From: CAIOZW01 sp049317725
Lineage (GTDB): Bacteria > Acidobacteriota > Blastocatellia > RBC074
NCBI GenBank assembly: GCA_049317725.1
Contig: JBMOHS010000090.1
Location: 1 to 16,738 of the forward strand
Direction: 5' to 3'
DNA length: 16,738 nt
In this document: positions 1 to 8,260 of the stretch, piece by piece
Layout: each line of letters begins with the position of its first letter
Position numbering within the stretch: the first letter of the stretch is position 1
Made by a program: the position numbers and the translations under genes
The notes under the pieces: model-generated
Databases searched by the model: none
What the model was told of the DNA's origin: nothing
What the model saw: only the letters and a program-made list of their open reading frames with translations

Positions 1-85
1 AATGCATTCCTGATGGGGGCGGCGGGCTCACACGAAACCCGGAAGCCCCTCAGTTTCAAACGAGAGGCAAAGGAGAGGACACAGG

Positions 86-1672
86 ATGGCACGGAGAGGC
101 GAGGAGCTGAACTGGCGAGGTGTTGAGGGGATTGCGCCGCCGCTGGGAGAGACACAGGGAGAATCGCTGGCGCAGGAGTTGGGCGGGCAGTTGGGGGTGC
201 GGGTCTATCCGGCCTCGTTGCTGGCGGCGGACGGCCATCTCTTCTTTCTGGCGCGCCGAGCAGAGGGGCCAGGAAAGGTTCTCGGGGTAATCAGCGGCGA
301 CCCGGCATTTCTGACGAGGTTCGAGGGGGTGCGCGGGGAGGGGATGCTCGATGGTGGGCACGCCCACTGGCTGTTGGGGGAGTTGAGCCCGGCCAATGCC
401 GAGGCGCTGCGGGGGCTCTTCCCGTTCCTGGTGGCCCAGCCGTTGGGGCTGCAGAAGTCGGCAGGGTGCGGAGACCGGCTTGGCTTGGCGACGCCGGGCC
501 ACGTGCGGGCGATCCGCAAGTCGACGATGGCCCCGATCCTCGCGCAGCAGTCGATCCGCGAGAATGCGCGGACCGGGCGCACGCCGCAACAGGTCATGGA
601 CGAGGCGATGTGGGGCGTCCTGCAGGAGGGCTGGCGCGGAGGGTTCGGCTCTGATGCCGACCATCTCAAGACGACGGCCGACATCGACCTTTGCGCCGCC
701 GCTGGTTTCACCTTCTACACGATCGACCCCGGGGATCACGTCGACAACGAAGCGAATACTGCCGGGGTGGAGCGCCTTCGCGAGCTGGTGGCTGCGCTAC
801 CCTGGGCGGAACTGGAGACGAGTTGGGAGGGGACGGTCGCCGCGCTCGGGCGCGCTCCGATCGATCTGGGCGGCTTCTCGGTGACGCTCTCCGAGGAGGA
901 TCTGCTGCGTGCTGCGGCCAAGTATGGGAAGGTGGTCGCCTACACGGTGCGGATGTACCGCCACCTCGCTGCGGTCAAGGGCGAGGCCCCGTTTGAGTTG
1001 GAGATGAGCGTCGACGAGACGGAGACGGTGACGACCCTTGCCGAACACATCTACATTGCCCACGAGCTGAAGCGGTTGGGTGTCCGTTGGGTCTCGCTCG
1101 CGCCGCGCTATGTGGGCGATTTTGAGAAGGGGGTCGACTACATTGGCGACTTGGCCGCCTTCGAGGCCTCCTTTGCGGAGCACTTCGCGGTGGCAAAGAC
1201 CTTTGGGCCCTACAAGCTCAGCCTCCATTCCGGATCGGACAAGTTCAGCGTCTACCCGATCGCTTCACGGATCGCCGGGGAGCTGGTCCACCTTAAGACA
1301 GCAGGGACGAGCTACCTCGAAGCCCTGCGGGCGATCGCCGAGGTCAACCCGTCGCTCTTCCGGCGGATCGTCGCCTTCGCGCGGGAGCGGTATCCGACGG
1401 ACCGGGCGACCTACCACGTCTCGGCGGAGGTCTCCCTGATGCCAGTGCTCGAGGGGCTCGACGATGCCCATCTGACCGACCTGCTCGACGATTTTCACGC
1501 ACGCGAGATTCTCCACGTGACCTATGGGTCGGTCCTGCAGCATCCAGACTTCCGGGAGCCATTCTTGACGACGCTGCAAGGGGCGGAAGAGGTCTACTAC
1601 GGAATGCTCGAGCGCCATTTCGACCGCCATTTCTCGCCCTTTGCGGAGACGGCCCGGGCGACAGGGGATTGA
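86..1672 (+). CDS. uxaE: Tagaturonate/fructuronate epimerase UxaE
   Basis: This is a 528-residue cytosolic enzyme expected to interconvert D-tagaturonate and D-fructuronate at C4, linking galacturonate and glucuronate breakdown. It carries the blocks I associate with the Thermotoga maritima UxaE (TM0440) family: GDRLGLATPGHVRA (129-142), ILAQQSIREN (151-160), FGSDADHLK (187-195), YTIDPGDHVD (211-220), SVDETET (308-314), LHSGSDKFSVYP (380-391), HLKTAGTSYLEA (402-413) and ILHVTYGSVL (475-484). Similarity runs end to end, with a somewhat longer N-terminus than the Thermotoga protein. The His/Asp/Glu-rich motifs probably form the metal and substrate site, but I did not assign individual ligands. 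The ATG at 86 is preceded by AGGAG at 71-75. The gene opens a five-gene plus-strand run; an SDR reductase able to use its product starts 38 nt downstream. Confidence 0.93.
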   Translation: MARRGEELNWRGVEGIAPPLGETQGESLAQELGGQLGVRVYPASLLAADGHLFFLARRAEGPGKVLGVISGDPAFLTRFEGVRGEGMLDGGHAHWLLGELSPANAEALRGLFPFLVAQPLGLQKSAGCGDRLGLATPGHVRAIRKSTMAPILAQQSIRENARTGRTPQQVMDEAMWGVLQEGWRGGFGSDADHLKTTADIDLCAAAGFTFYTIDPGDHVDNEANTAGVERLRELVAALPWAELETSWEGTVAALGRAPIDLGGFSVTLSEEDLLRAAAKYGKVVAYTVRMYRHLAAVKGEAPFELEMSVDETETVTTLAEHIYIAHELKRLGVRWVSLAPRYVGDFEKGVDYIGDLAAFEASFAEHFAVAKTFGPYKLSLHSGSDKFSVYPIASRIAGELVHLKTAGTSYLEALRAIAEVNPSLFRRIVAFARERYPTDRATYHVSAEVSLMPVLEGLDDAHLTDLLDDFHAREILHVTYGSVLQHPDFREPFLTTLQGAEEVYYGMLERHFDRHFSPFAETARATGD

Positions 1673-1710
1673 TCCCCCACCATTCTTGTTTGGGAAAAGG
1701 AAGACGATTC

Positions 1711-2547
1711 ATGAATCAGCGCGACATTCATCAAATGTACGATTTTACGGGACGGACGATCGTCATCACCGGGGGGGCAGGAGTCCTCTGCGGGGCCATG
1801 GCGCAGACGCTCGTCAGTTGTGGGGCACAGGTGGTCATTCTCGATCGGGAGCCAGAGCGGGCGGCGCCGATCCTGGAGGGAATGGGGGAGGACGGGGCCA
1901 ATCGGGCGATCGCGCTGGCGACGGACGTGCTCAAGCCGGAGGCCTTGCAGCAGAACCTGCAGGAGATCCTTGACCGGTTTGGCAGGATCGACGGGCTGAT
2001 CAATGGTGCGGGTGGGAACAGCCCGCAGGCGACGACCCGGCCCGACCTCTCCTTCTTCAATCTGAGCGAGAGCGGACTGCGCTTCGTCTTCGATCTCAAC
2101 ATGTTGGGGACGATCTTTCCGTGCCAAGTCTTTGGGAAGCAGATGGCGGAGCAGGGGGATGGGGTCATCCTCAACATCTCCTCGATGAGCGCCTTTCGGC
2201 CGTTGACGCGGGTGCTGGGCTACTCGGCGGCGAAGGCTGGGATCAGCAACTTCACGCAGTGGTTGGCAGTGCACCTCGCGCAAGAGTACTCGACGCGGCT
2301 GCGCGTCAATGCGATCGCGCCGGGCTTTCTGGTGACGGAGCAGAACCGGGCGTTGCTGCTCGATCCGGCGACGCAACAGTTGACGGCGCGGGGGCAGAGC
2401 ATCATCAACCACACGCCGATGGGGCGGTTTGGTGATCCGGAGGATCTCTTGGGAGCGGTCCTCTGGCTGCTCTCGCCGGCCTCGGCTTTTGTGACCGGGA
2501 CGGTCGTGCCGATCGATGGGGGCTTTGCCGCCTTTGCTGGAGTCTAG
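1711..2547 (+). CDS. SDR-family fructuronate reductase (D-mannonate oxidoreductase), UxuB/YjmF type
   Basis: This 278-residue short-chain dehydrogenase/reductase is likely to reduce D-fructuronate to D-mannonate. The Rossmann cofactor loop is TGGAGVLCG (20-28). An Asp ends the second strand (VVILD, D45), which usually means NAD(H) preference. INGAGGN (97-103) replaces the usual NNAG. The catalytic set is N130, the Ser pair 157-158 in NISS, and YSAAK with Y171 and K175. The C-terminal PIDGGF motif is typical. Many SDRs look alike, so the substrate rests on the TGGxGVL(C/G)G signature shared with Bacillus YjmF-like proteins and on the uxaE neighbour. I chose the ATG at 1711 because AAAAGGAAG lies at 1695-1703; an in-frame TTG at 1669 would overlap uxaE and adds no conserved sequence. 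An alternative is another aldonate/ketouronate SDR. Confidence 0.85.
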   Translation: MNQRDIHQMYDFTGRTIVITGGAGVLCGAMAQTLVSCGAQVVILDREPERAAPILEGMGEDGANRAIALATDVLKPEALQQNLQEILDRFGRIDGLINGAGGNSPQATTRPDLSFFNLSESGLRFVFDLNMLGTIFPCQVFGKQMAEQGDGVILNISSMSAFRPLTRVLGYSAAKAGISNFTQWLAVHLAQEYSTRLRVNAIAPGFLVTEQNRALLLDPATQQLTARGQSIINHTPMGRFGDPEDLLGAVLWLLSPASAFVTGTVVPIDGGFAAFAGV

Positions 2548-2615
2548 CGAGAGCTGGGGCTTGCTGGATGGCAGTGGGGGTCGATCCGGCCAGATGTCGA
2601 GGGCCGTTGGGGAGA

Positions 2616-2623
2616 GGGAGGAA
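2616..2623 (+). promoter_or_regulatory. Shine-Dalgarno site deciding the GTG start of the LarA-like gene
   Basis: GGGAGGAA ends 6 nt before the GTG at 2630. The other in-frame candidates, an ATG at 2594 and the far upstream codon at 2516 (inside the SDR gene), have no comparable site. This supports GTG 2630 as the start. Confidence 0.7.
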
Positions 2624-2629
2624 TCTGAC

Positions 2630-3913
2630 GTGCGAGTCATAGGACAAGGCTATACCGATCGGTTTCTGGCGGAAGAAGAGGTTCGTGGATTGATGGAGGA
2701 GGCGTTTCGCCAGCACCCGCTGGAGGGGAAGCGGGTGATCATCCTCATCCCCGACGGGACGCGGACGGCTCCGATCCCGATGATGGTGCGCCTCTTTCGC
2801 GAGGTGTTGGGGGGGAAGGTCGCCGCGCTCGATTACCTCATCGCACTCGGGACGCACCAGCCGATGAGCGAGTCGGCAATCGAGGAGCTGGTCGGAGTGG
2901 CGCCGCGCGAGCTGGCGGCGCTGACGCCGCCGACGCGCGTCTTCAACCACCACTGGGAGGACCCGGCCAGCTTCGTCGAGCTCGGGCGGATCTCCGAGGA
3001 GGAGATCGTCCAGATCTCGGACGGGCTGCTGCGACAGGCGGTCGACGTCCGGCTCAACCGGTTGATCTTCGATTACGACCAGATTGTGATCTGTGGGCCG
3101 ACCTTTCCGCACGAGGTGGTCGGTTTTTCGGGAGGGAACAAGTACTTCTTTCCCGGGATCAGCGGACCCGAGGTGATCAACTTTTCGCACTGGCTGGGGG
3201 CCTTGATCACCAGTTACGCCTTGATCGGGCAGAAGCACACGCCGGTGCGGCGGGTCATCGACCGTGCGGCGGCGATGATCGATCGTCCGAAGCTCTGCCT
3301 GAGCATGGTCGTCAAGGGCGACGCCCTGGCTGGGCTCTACATCGGGACGCCGGAGGAGGCCTGGGAAGCGGCGAGCGACCTCTCCTCGCAGCACCACATC
3401 GTCTGGGTCGATCGCCCCTTCAAGCGGGTGCTCTCGGTGATGCCGAAGCTCTATGATGACATCTGGACTGGGGCCAAGGGGATGTACAAGATGGAGCCGG
3501 CGATCGAGGATGGGGGAGAGGTGATCATCTACGCCCCCCACATCGAGGAGATCAGCTACACGCACGGCCACATCATCGACGCGGTCGGGTACCACACGCG
3601 CGACTATTTTCTCAAGCAGTGGGATCGCTTCAAGGACTATCCGCTCGGGGTGATTGCGCACAGCACACACCTCAAGGGGATTGGGAGCTACGATGCCGCG
3701 ACGGGGATCGAATCGCCGCGGATCCGGGTTACGCTGGCGACGCGGATCCCCCGGGAGCGGTGTGAGCGGATCAATCTGGGCTATCTCGATCCCGACACGA
3801 TCCGGATCGAAGAATGGAAGAACCGGGAAGCGGAGGGGATCCTGCTGGTTCCCAAGGCGGGAGAGATGCTCTACCGCATCAAGCCGGAGGCGGCCGCTGC
3901 TTCTGGCGACTGA
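2630..3913 (+). CDS. LarA-family (DUF2088) nickel-pincer-dependent hydroxyacid racemase/epimerase
   Basis: This 427-residue protein belongs to the lactate racemase LarA superfamily, which uses a nickel-pincer nucleotide (NPN) for hydride transfer at the C2 hydroxyl of 2-hydroxyacids. Visible motifs are PDGTR (41-45, cofactor site), GTHQPM (H76), FPHEVVGFSGGNK (H161 and K171) and INFSHW (H187). From memory these match LarA H108, H174, K184 (the NPN-tethering Lys) and H200. The H-K and K-H spacings of 10 and 16 are identical to LarA, while the H76-H161 interval is longer (85 against 66). All key residues are present, so an active enzyme is likely. Its position directly after UxaE and a mannonate-forming SDR suggests a six-carbon aldonate substrate, for example D-mannonate/D-gluconate C2 epimerisation; this is inference. 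The NPN synthesis genes larB, larC and larE are not in the window. Start GTG 2630 is chosen on its Shine-Dalgarno site. Confidence 0.9.
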   Translation: MRVIGQGYTDRFLAEEEVRGLMEEAFRQHPLEGKRVIILIPDGTRTAPIPMMVRLFREVLGGKVAALDYLIALGTHQPMSESAIEELVGVAPRELAALTPPTRVFNHHWEDPASFVELGRISEEEIVQISDGLLRQAVDVRLNRLIFDYDQIVICGPTFPHEVVGFSGGNKYFFPGISGPEVINFSHWLGALITSYALIGQKHTPVRRVIDRAAAMIDRPKLCLSMVVKGDALAGLYIGTPEEAWEAASDLSSQHHIVWVDRPFKRVLSVMPKLYDDIWTGAKGMYKMEPAIEDGGEVIIYAPHIEEISYTHGHIIDAVGYHTRDYFLKQWDRFKDYPLGVIAHSTHLKGIGSYDAATGIESPRIRVTLATRIPRERCERINLGYLDPDTIRIEEWKNREAEGILLVPKAGEMLYRIKPEAAAASGD

Positions 3914-3945
3914 GCCGGGAGCGGCCATGAGATGGAGGCACTGAC

Positions 3946-6105
3946 GTGGAATCAACAGCCGCAGGTCCGCGCGTGGTTCGTGGCGCTTGTCCGCACGACT
4001 GTCCCGACACCTGCGCGCTTGTCGTGACGGTCGAGGACGGGGTCGCGACCCGGGTGGCCGGGGCGACCGACCATCCGACGACGGATGGGTTTCTCTGCAC
4101 CAAGGTCAATCGGTATCTCGAACGGACCTACAGCCCGCAACGCGTGCTCTATCCGATGCGCCGGGTCGGGCCGAAGGGGAAGGGGGAGTTCACGCGAATC
4201 TCCTGGGAGGAGGCGATCGCGACGATTGCCGAGCGGTTTGGGGCGATCGCGGCTGACGACCCGCAGGCGATCCTGCCCTACAGCTATGCCGGGACGATGG
4301 GCATGGTTCAGGGAGAGTCGATGGATCGTCGCTTCTTCCACCGGCTGGGCGCCTCGCTCCTCGACCGCACCATCTGCGCGAGCGCTGGTGCGGCGGGCTA
4401 CAAGGCGACGATCGGGGCGAGCATCGGCACCGATCCGGAGCGCTTTGCCGAGGCCCGACTGATCCTCATCTGGGGATCCAATCCGATCACCTCCAATGTC
4501 CACCTCTGGCCCAAGATTCTCGAGGCACAGCGGAACGGTGCCCGGGTGATTGCGATCGACCCCTATCGCAGCCTGACGGCCGAGAAGTGCGACCAGCATC
4601 TTGCGCTCTTGCCGGGGACCGATGGCGCGCTGGCCCTCGGGATGATGCACCTGCTCATCGCCGAAGATCGGCTCGATCACGACTACATCGATCGCTACAC
4701 GGTCGGCTTCGACGCCTTGCGCGAGCGCGTCGCCGAGTATCCCCCGGCGCGGGTCGCCGCGATCACCGGGCTGCGCGAGGAAGAGATCGTCGAACTGACG
4801 CGCGAGTATGCCACGACGAGCCCCGCAGTGATCCGCCTCAACTACGGGATGCAGCGCCACGCGGGCGGTGGGATGGCCGTGCGGACGATCAGTTGCCTTC
4901 CGGCGCTGATCGGGGCGTGGCGTCACGCTGCCGGGGGGATCCTCCTCTCGACCTCGGGGACGTTTGGGATGAACACCCGGGCTCTCCAGCGGCCAGACCT
5001 GAGCCGCACGACTCCCCGCACGATCAACATGTCGGCGATCGGCGACGCCCTCCTCGGCTTTGACCGGGTCGGGACGGCTGACTCCCTGGTTGGCGAGGAG
5101 GTTGGCGAGGGGGATGAGATCGCGCACCCGCTGCGCGAGGAGCTGCGTCCGCTCGATCCTCCGATCCGTGCCGTCTACGTCTACAATTCAAACCCGGTCG
5201 CCGTCGCGCCCGATTCGGCGAAAGTCGTCGCCGGCTTTGCGCGGGAGGACCTCTTCACGGTCGTCCACGAGATCTTCCAGACGGACACGGCCGACTATGC
5301 CGACATCCTCCTGCCGGCGACGACGCAGCTCGAGCAGTTCGATGTCCACCGGGCCTATGGCCATCTCTATGTCGTGCTCAACCAGCCGGCGATCGCTCCA
5401 CTCGGCGAAGCGAAGCCGAACACCGAGGTCTTTCGATTGCTCGCGCGGGCAATGGGGTATGAGGATGATTGCTTCGATGACACGGACGAGGATCTGATTC
5501 GACAATCACTCAACTCTACTGACCCTCGGATGGCCGGGATCACCTACGAGGCGCTCCAGGCGCAGGGCTGGATGCGCTTGGCGGTGCCGGAGCGATTTGC
5601 CCCGTTTGCCGAGGGGGGCTTTCTGACGCCCTCGGGTCGGTGCGAGTTCTTCAGTCAGACGCTGGCAGAGCAGGGCCTCGATCCTCTCCCGACCTATATC
5701 CGGCCGCGGGAGTCGGCCGAGAGCGATCCGGCGCTGGCGGCGCGCTATCCGCTCGCCTTCCTCTCTCCGCCAGCGCACAGCTTCCTCAATTCGAGCTTTG
5801 CCAACCTGCCGAGTTTTCTCAAGGCGGAGAAGGAGCCGCGCCTCGACCTGCACCCGGAGGATGCGGCGGCGCGCGGCATCGTCGACGGGGACTGGGTGAA
5901 CGCCTTCAATGACCGTGGGAGTTTGCGGCTCCGCGCGCGGGTGACGACCAAGGCGCGACCGGGAGTGGTCATTGCCCTCTCGATCTGGTGGCGGAAGCTG
6001 ACGCCCGACGGACAGAACGCCAATCAGCTGACGTCCCAGGCCTTGACCGACCTGGGGGCGGCGGCGACCTTCTATGACACCCTCGTCGAGGTCGCGAAGG
6101 CCTGA
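3946..6105 (+). CDS. Cytoplasmic molybdopterin-dependent oxidoreductase (DMSO reductase superfamily) with 4Fe-4S domain
   Basis: This 719-residue catalytic subunit contains a bis-molybdopterin cofactor and one iron-sulfur cluster. The N-terminus has C15-x3-C19-x3-C23-x27-C51, the usual 4Fe-4S ligand set. LDRTICASAGAAGY places C144 where a Cys Mo/W ligand occurs in NapA-like enzymes, although I cannot confirm the ligand. IWGSNPITSNVH and IAIDPYRS are dinucleotide-binding segments, and DTADYADILLPATTQLEQFD is the conserved late motif. Residues ~601-717 form the molydopterin dinucleotide-binding domain. There is no Tat twin-arginine signal, so it should be cytoplasmic, and no electron-transfer or membrane-anchor subunit follows. 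The substrate is unknown; databases label close relatives only generically (BisC/FdhA-like). The start is GTG 3946 with GGAGG at 3934-3938, 32 nt after the LarA-like gene, consistent with co-transcription. A role in oxidising a sugar acid or derived aldehyde is only a guess from context. Confidence 0.88.
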   Translation: MESTAAGPRVVRGACPHDCPDTCALVVTVEDGVATRVAGATDHPTTDGFLCTKVNRYLERTYSPQRVLYPMRRVGPKGKGEFTRISWEEAIATIAERFGAIAADDPQAILPYSYAGTMGMVQGESMDRRFFHRLGASLLDRTICASAGAAGYKATIGASIGTDPERFAEARLILIWGSNPITSNVHLWPKILEAQRNGARVIAIDPYRSLTAEKCDQHLALLPGTDGALALGMMHLLIAEDRLDHDYIDRYTVGFDALRERVAEYPPARVAAITGLREEEIVELTREYATTSPAVIRLNYGMQRHAGGGMAVRTISCLPALIGAWRHAAGGILLSTSGTFGMNTRALQRPDLSRTTPRTINMSAIGDALLGFDRVGTADSLVGEEVGEGDEIAHPLREELRPLDPPIRAVYVYNSNPVAVAPDSAKVVAGFAREDLFTVVHEIFQTDTADYADILLPATTQLEQFDVHRAYGHLYVVLNQPAIAPLGEAKPNTEVFRLLARAMGYEDDCFDDTDEDLIRQSLNSTDPRMAGITYEALQAQGWMRLAVPERFAPFAEGGFLTPSGRCEFFSQTLAEQGLDPLPTYIRPRESAESDPALAARYPLAFLSPPAHSFLNSSFANLPSFLKAEKEPRLDLHPEDAAARGIVDGDWVNAFNDRGSLRLRARVTTKARPGVVIALSIWWRKLTPDGQNANQLTSQALTDLGAAATFYDTLVEVAKA

Positions 6106-6138
6106 GCAACGCAGTGCGGGCACGGGAGGATCTTCAGG

Positions 6139-6990
6139 ATGGAGCGGGAAGACTGGATCATCGTCGCGATTGCCTTCAGCCTCTTTGCCGTCTGCATGCT
6201 GCTCGAATGGAGGTTCTGGGAGCGGCGCGGGGAGAAGAAGTACCGGCTGCACGACTCGCTCGTCAACTATTCACTGGTGGCGATGCAGTTGTTGTGCGGA
6301 GTCATCGGGAAGTCCCTCTTCATCCTCACCGCGCTGGAGAAGGTGCGGAGTTGGGGGCCAGGGCTGATTCCGGACGGCTGGTGGACGGGGATCGTCCTCT
6401 TCCTCGGCGTCGACCTCGGGTTCTACCTCTTCCACCGGGCGAGCCACCGGGTCCGCTTCCTCTGGGCCATTCACGAGTCCCACCACTCCTCGCCGCGCAT
6501 GAACTTTTCGGTCGCGCTGCGGCAGCCCCCGCTTGAGCCGTGGGTTGATTGGCCCTTCTTCATCGGGCTGGCCTGGGTCGGATTCTCGGCGAAGGCGATC
6601 CTGACGATGTATGCCTTCAACCTCTTCTACCAGTTCTTCATCCATACCGAGATGGTCGGGCGGCTCCCCCGTTGGGTCGAGGCCATCTGGAACACCCCCT
6701 CGCACCATCGCGTCCACCACGGGACCAACCCGGCCTACCTTGACACCAACTATGGCGGGGTGCTGATCCTCTGGGATCGGCTGCTCGGGACCTTTGCGGA
6801 GGAGCGGGAGCCAGTCCGCTATGGGGTCCTTCACCCGGTCGACTCCCACCACCCCCTGACGGTCGGCTTTCACCTCTGGCGGCAGATCGCCGAGGATCTG
6901 CGGCAAGCCCGCGGCTGGAGAGACCGCCTCGCGCTGCTCTTCGCCCCACCGGGCTGGGCCGACGCTTGGCGCAAGGCGAGGTCCCTCTGA
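6139..6990 (+). CDS. Membrane fatty-acid hydroxylase / sterol desaturase superfamily protein
   Basis: This 283-residue integral-membrane protein has the eight-histidine di-iron signature of the superfamily: HxxxH (H99, H103), HxxHH (H112, H115, H116), an isolated H169, and HHRVHH (H189, H190, H193, H194). Hydrophobic stretches at about 7-24, 45-66, 84-98 and 137-170 are consistent with four membrane passes and a cytosolic active site. Members use O2 and two electrons to hydroxylate or desaturate lipids, sterols, carotenoids or related alkyl chains. The substrate here cannot be told from sequence. The ATG at 6139 follows GGAGG at 6124-6128. It sits 33 nt after the molybdoenzyme gene and is the last plus-strand gene, ending 11 nt before the convergent ispG stop. 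An O2-dependent enzyme in this run implies oxygen is available when the operon is used, if it is truly part of it. Confidence 0.88.
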   Translation: MEREDWIIVAIAFSLFAVCMLLEWRFWERRGEKKYRLHDSLVNYSLVAMQLLCGVIGKSLFILTALEKVRSWGPGLIPDGWWTGIVLFLGVDLGFYLFHRASHRVRFLWAIHESHHSSPRMNFSVALRQPPLEPWVDWPFFIGLAWVGFSAKAILTMYAFNLFYQFFIHTEMVGRLPRWVEAIWNTPSHHRVHHGTNPAYLDTNYGGVLILWDRLLGTFAEEREPVRYGVLHPVDSHHPLTVGFHLWRQIAEDLRQARGWRDRLALLFAPPGWADAWRKARSL

Positions 6991-7001
6991 CCCTCTCCCA
7001 C

Positions 7002-8228
7002 TCAAGAGGTGGTTGTCGGATACTTCCGGACAATGTAGTCGTTGAGGATCTCGAGGAAGTCCGGCACGATCGTCGCGCCCTTGAGGGTCGTGCGCAGCTT
7101 GCCGTCGACGAAGACAGGTGCCTTAGGTGCCTCTCCCGTTCCCGGCAGGCTGATCCCGATGTCGGCGTGCTTAGACTCCCCGGGGCCATTGACGACGCAC
7201 CCCATCACCGCCACCTTCAGCTCTTCGACCCCGGGATGTTTCTCCCGCCAGACCGGCATCTGCGACCGCAGGTAGGAGCCAATCTCCTCCGCCATCTCCT
7301 GGAAGAGGGTGCTGGTCGTGCGCCCGCATCCAGGGCAGGCCGTCACCTGCGGCACGAAGCTGCGAATCCCCAGGGACTGCAGGATCTGCTGGGCAACGAT
7401 CACTTCGTCGCAACGGTCCCCGTTGGGGGCTGGTGTCAGGGAGACCCGGATCGTGTCGCCAATCCCTTCCTGGAGCAGGATCGACAGGGCGGCCGAGCTG
7501 GCGACAATCCCCTTGGCACCCATTCCAGCCTCGGTCAGCCCAAGGTGGAGCGCGTACTCCCCGCGGCGGGCCAGCTCACGATAGACATCGACGAGATCCT
7601 GCACATTCGAGCACTTGGCGCTGAGGATGATGTGGTCGCGGGAGAGCCCGTACTGCTCGGCCATCTGCGCCGACTCGATGGCGCTGCGGACGATGGCCTC
7701 CTTCATGACCACCTGGGCCTCTTTCGGTTCGGCGAGGCGTCCGTTCTCATCCATCAACCGGGCGAGAAGGGCTTGGTCGAGCGAGCCCCAGTTGACCCCA
7801 ATCCGGACCGGTTTGTTGTTCTCGATCGCCACGTCGATCATCCGGCGAAAGTTGTCGTCGTGGTGCTTGCCCGCTCCGACGTTGCCCGGATTGATCCGAT
7901 ACTTGGCCAATGCCCGGGCGCAGTCACGGAACTCGCTCAGCAGCAGGTGGCCGTTGTAGTGAAAGTCACCGATGATCGGGGTCGGATAGCCTGCGTCCCG
8001 AACCCGGGCGACGATCTCCGGAACGGCTGCCGCCGCCTCGCGGTTGTTGACAGTGATGCGGACCAGCTCAGAGCCAGCCCGGGCCAGCTCGATGATCTGC
8101 TGGGCCGTTCCCGCGGCGTCGGCCGTATCGGTGTTGGTCATGGACTGGACTGCGATGGCGTGGCCACCGCCGATGCGAATCCCTCCGACCGGGACCGCGA
8201 TTGTGGATCGTCGTTCGATGATTGCCAT
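7002..8228 (-). CDS. ispG: 4-hydroxy-3-methylbut-2-enyl diphosphate synthase IspG (GcpE)
   Basis: This 408-residue enzyme of the non-mevalonate (MEP) isoprenoid pathway converts 2-C-methyl-erythritol 2,4-cyclodiphosphate to HMBPP through a 4Fe-4S cluster. The N-terminal TIM-barrel part has VQSMTNTDT (27-35), INPGNVG (112-118), RIGVNWGSL (142-150) and ILSAKCSNV (201-209). The C-terminal iron-sulfur domain has ACPGCGRT with C298 and C301, then GCVVNGPGE with C344 and catalytic E351. These match E. coli C270, C273, C305 and E312 in order. The length fits the bacterial single-barrel form, without the plant-type insert. The ATG at 8228 has only a weak ribosome-binding site and lies 32 nt after the stop of the BNR-repeat gene, so translation may depend on read-through from upstream. 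It is a housekeeping gene at the end of an apparently catabolic, exported-protein cluster. Confidence 0.97.
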   Translation of the reverse strand: MAIIERRSTIAVPVGGIRIGGGHAIAVQSMTNTDTADAAGTAQQIIELARAGSELVRITVNNREAAAAVPEIVARVRDAGYPTPIIGDFHYNGHLLLSEFRDCARALAKYRINPGNVGAGKHHDDNFRRMIDVAIENNKPVRIGVNWGSLDQALLARLMDENGRLAEPKEAQVVMKEAIVRSAIESAQMAEQYGLSRDHIILSAKCSNVQDLVDVYRELARRGEYALHLGLTEAGMGAKGIVASSAALSILLQEGIGDTIRVSLTPAPNGDRCDEVIVAQQILQSLGIRSFVPQVTACPGCGRTTSTLFQEMAEEIGSYLRSQMPVWREKHPGVEELKVAVMGCVVNGPGESKHADIGISLPGTGEAPKAPVFVDGKLRTTLKGATIVPDFLEILNDYIVRKYPTTTS

Positions 8229-8260
8229 AAATTCCGCTGGAAGATCGGGGAGGTTCTCCC

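Noticed and set aside
1..85. Tail of an upstream gene or a promoter before uxaE
   Set aside because: Short open frames enter from the left edge, but none shows a recognisable C-terminus, and no -35/-10 pair stands out. Only the ribosome-binding site at 71-75 is supported.
1669..1710. Upstream TTG start for the SDR gene
   Set aside because: It overlaps the uxaE stop and adds 14 unconserved residues; ATG 1711 has a good Shine-Dalgarno site.
2405..3955. 516-codon minus-strand open frame over the LarA-like gene
   Set aside because: The composition is Arg/Pro/His-rich with no domain, and it is antisense to a protein with all LarA catalytic residues.
6991..7030. Intrinsic terminator between the convergent genes
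   Set aside because: Only 4-5 bp imperfect stems (CCTCT/AGAGG, CCAC/GTGG) and no T-run are present; too weak to call.
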